DNA from: an uncultured Acidaminococcus sp.
GTDB lineage: Bacteria > Bacillota_C > Negativicutes > Acidaminococcales > Acidaminococcaceae
DNA: 6,407 nucleotides
Assembly (NCBI GenBank): GCA_900314165.1
Contig: OMUE01000182.1
Coordinates: 1 to 6,407, forward strand
Reading direction: 5' to 3'
Positions 5,311-6,407 of this stretch are shown here, one piece after another (position 1 is the stretch's first letter; each line of letters starts with the position of its first letter). A program made the translations under genes and the position numbers. The notes beneath the pieces were generated by a model. The model was not told the DNA's origin. It ran no database searches and saw nothing but the letters and a program-made list of their open reading frames with translations.

Positions 5311-6366
5311 ATGTTGAAGAAAAAATGGCTGGCCGCTGCAGCCGCTGTGCTGGCATGCGGTACTCTGCTTTTCGCAGGCTGCGGAGGGGGAAACTCTACC
5401 GAAAAGAAGGCTGCTGACACAGGTAAGAAGGGTGTCAAGGGTAATGTAATGGTTTATACGTCCATGTATCCTGATATCATCAATTCCAAGTGCAAGCCTC
5501 AGGTACAGAAAGCATTCCCTGATCTGAAGGTAAGCTGGTTCCAGGGCGGTACGGAAAAGATTAAGACAAAAATCGCCGGGGAAATCAAGGCTAAGAAGAT
5601 CAGCGATGATGTACTGATGGTAGCAGACCCCTCCTATTATATTTATCTGAAGAATAATAATCTTCTGTTAAACTACAAGTCTCCGGAAACGAAACATCAT
5701 ATCATGGAAGTAGACAAAGACGGGTCCTGGGCCGCTGTCCGGGTCTGCAACATGATCATTGCCTACAACAAAGACAAACTGGCTAAGGAAGACATCCCTA
5801 CGAGCTGGGAAGATTTGACGAAGCCCAAATATAAAGGCCGCATCGCCATGCCGAACCCCCTGCTGTCCGGTACCGCTTACGTAGCCGTAGGCGCTCTGGC
5901 TGACAAATTCGGCTGGGAATACTTTGATAAGCTGAAAGCTAACGGCCTGCGTGTGGAAGAAGGCAACAGCGCCATCCAGAACAAGCTGCTGACCGGTGAA
6001 TATATGGCAGCCATCATCCTGGAAGAAAACATCCTGAAGCTGCAGGAAACCAAGAAGGAACCGTTGGCCGTAGCTTATCCTAAAGAAGGCTGCATCCTGA
6101 TTTCTTCTCCTATCGGTATCTTCAAAGCCACGAAGAATCCTGACGGCGCCAAAGCCCTGGAAGACTGGTGGCTCAGCAAAGAAGGCCAGGCTGCTGTAAC
6201 GGCCGGCTGGATGCATTCCGTGCGGGATGACGTGGAAAAACCTCACGGCGCAAAATATACGCTGAAAGAAATGCTGAAGACAGCCCTGAAGGTAGACTGG
6301 GAAAAACTGACCAAGGATGAATCCAAGATTAAAGAAGAGTTCCGCTCCAGAGTTATGGATCGGTAA
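5311..6366 (+). CDS. ABC transporter substrate-binding lipoprotein, iron(III)/phosphonate-type family
   Basis: This is an extracytoplasmic receptor delivering a ligand to an ABC importer. The 351 residues start MLKKKW, a long alanine-rich hydrophobic core and LLFAGC with lipid Cys 24, followed by GGGNST and a Lys-rich tether. VLAC at 13-16 is a second possible lipobox. The type-2 periplasmic-binding fold opens at GNVMVYTSMYPDI (44-56). It then shows DVLMVADPSYY (100-110), MIIAYNKDKL (148-157), the hallmark PTSWEDLTKPKYKGRIAMPNP (163-183), GNSAIQNKLLTGE (218-230) and the SSPIGIFKATKNPDGAKALEDWWLS segment (265-289). This order fits the AfuA/FbpA and 2-aminoethylphosphonate/sugar-phosphate receptors. 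I do not see the adjacent Tyr-Tyr pair that ligates iron in FbpA at the expected region, so the metal assignment is unsafe. ATG 5311 has AAAGG at 5296-5300 with a 10-base spacer; GTG 5293 has no such site. Permease and ATPase genes are not visible, as the window ends 41 bases later. Confidence 0.9.
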   Translation: MLKKKWLAAAAAVLACGTLLFAGCGGGNSTEKKAADTGKKGVKGNVMVYTSMYPDIINSKCKPQVQKAFPDLKVSWFQGGTEKIKTKIAGEIKAKKISDDVLMVADPSYYIYLKNNNLLLNYKSPETKHHIMEVDKDGSWAAVRVCNMIIAYNKDKLAKEDIPTSWEDLTKPKYKGRIAMPNPLLSGTAYVAVGALADKFGWEYFDKLKANGLRVEEGNSAIQNKLLTGEYMAAIILEENILKLQETKKEPLAVAYPKEGCILISSPIGIFKATKNPDGAKALEDWWLSKEGQAAVTAGWMHSVRDDVEKPHGAKYTLKEMLKTALKVDWEKLTKDESKIKEEFRSRVMDR

Positions 6367-6407
6367 CCCAGTGCAACAATATCTATGCCGCTTCATTGTC
6401 TGAATGC

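Noticed and set aside
5668..6396. - strand open frame of 242 codons
   Set aside because: Antisense to the substrate-binding protein, and composition is typical of a reverse shadow (rich in F, Q, H, R).
6367..6407. Possible start of the next gene (GTG 6371 or ATG 6385)
   Set aside because: GTG 6371 runs into TGA at 6401, and ATG 6385 has no ribosome binding site; too little sequence to support a gene.

Overview
The window reads as chromosomal DNA from an anaerobic member of the Firmicutes/Bacillota. My best guess is the Negativicutes (Acidaminococcus- or Phascolarctobacterium-like). The grounds are the ribosomal gene order rpsD-rpoA-rplQ, the strong AGGAGG-type ribosome binding sites, the mixed base composition, and several lipoproteins beside a TlpA/CcdA thiol-redox pair. 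The genus is inference from protein character, not from a search. Every gene I can support is on the + strand.

Positions 1-1862 hold the end of the ribosomal 'alpha' operon: the 3' part of rpsD (ribosomal protein S4), complete rpoA (RNA polymerase alpha) and complete rplQ (L17), closed by a textbook intrinsic terminator. The ECF-transporter genes and truA that often follow rplQ in Bacillus-type genomes are absent here.

Positions 1861-4123 look like one transcription unit. It begins at an extended -10 promoter abutting the terminator and reads: a 40-residue mini-lipoprotein, a TlpA/ResA-type thioredoxin lipoprotein with a WCPPC active site, a six-helix CcdA-type electron-transfer protein, and an unrecognised 253-residue lipoprotein. 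The likely core job is moving reducing power from cytoplasmic thioredoxin through CcdA to TlpA outside the membrane. The two unknown lipoproteins are candidate partners by position only.

Positions 4124-4299 are a repeat-rich spacer: 7-base repeats, a duplicated GC-rich mini-hairpin and two strong hairpins without a T-tract. Then follow a beta-hydroxyacid dehydrogenase (3-hydroxyisobutyrate dehydrogenase / tartronate-semialdehyde reductase family) at 4300-5172 and an AT-rich spacer with a clear extended -10 promoter and a 6-bp dyad. The last gene, 5311-6366, is an iron/phosphonate-type ABC-transporter substrate-binding lipoprotein. The final 41 bases contain no gene start I can support.

Most of the window is conventional. 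The points worth a second look are the mini-lipoprotein and unknown lipoprotein flanking the redox pair, the heptamer repeat family shared by two spacers, and the unresolved ligand of the binding protein. I see no CRISPR array, mobile element, tRNA, rRNA or defence system.
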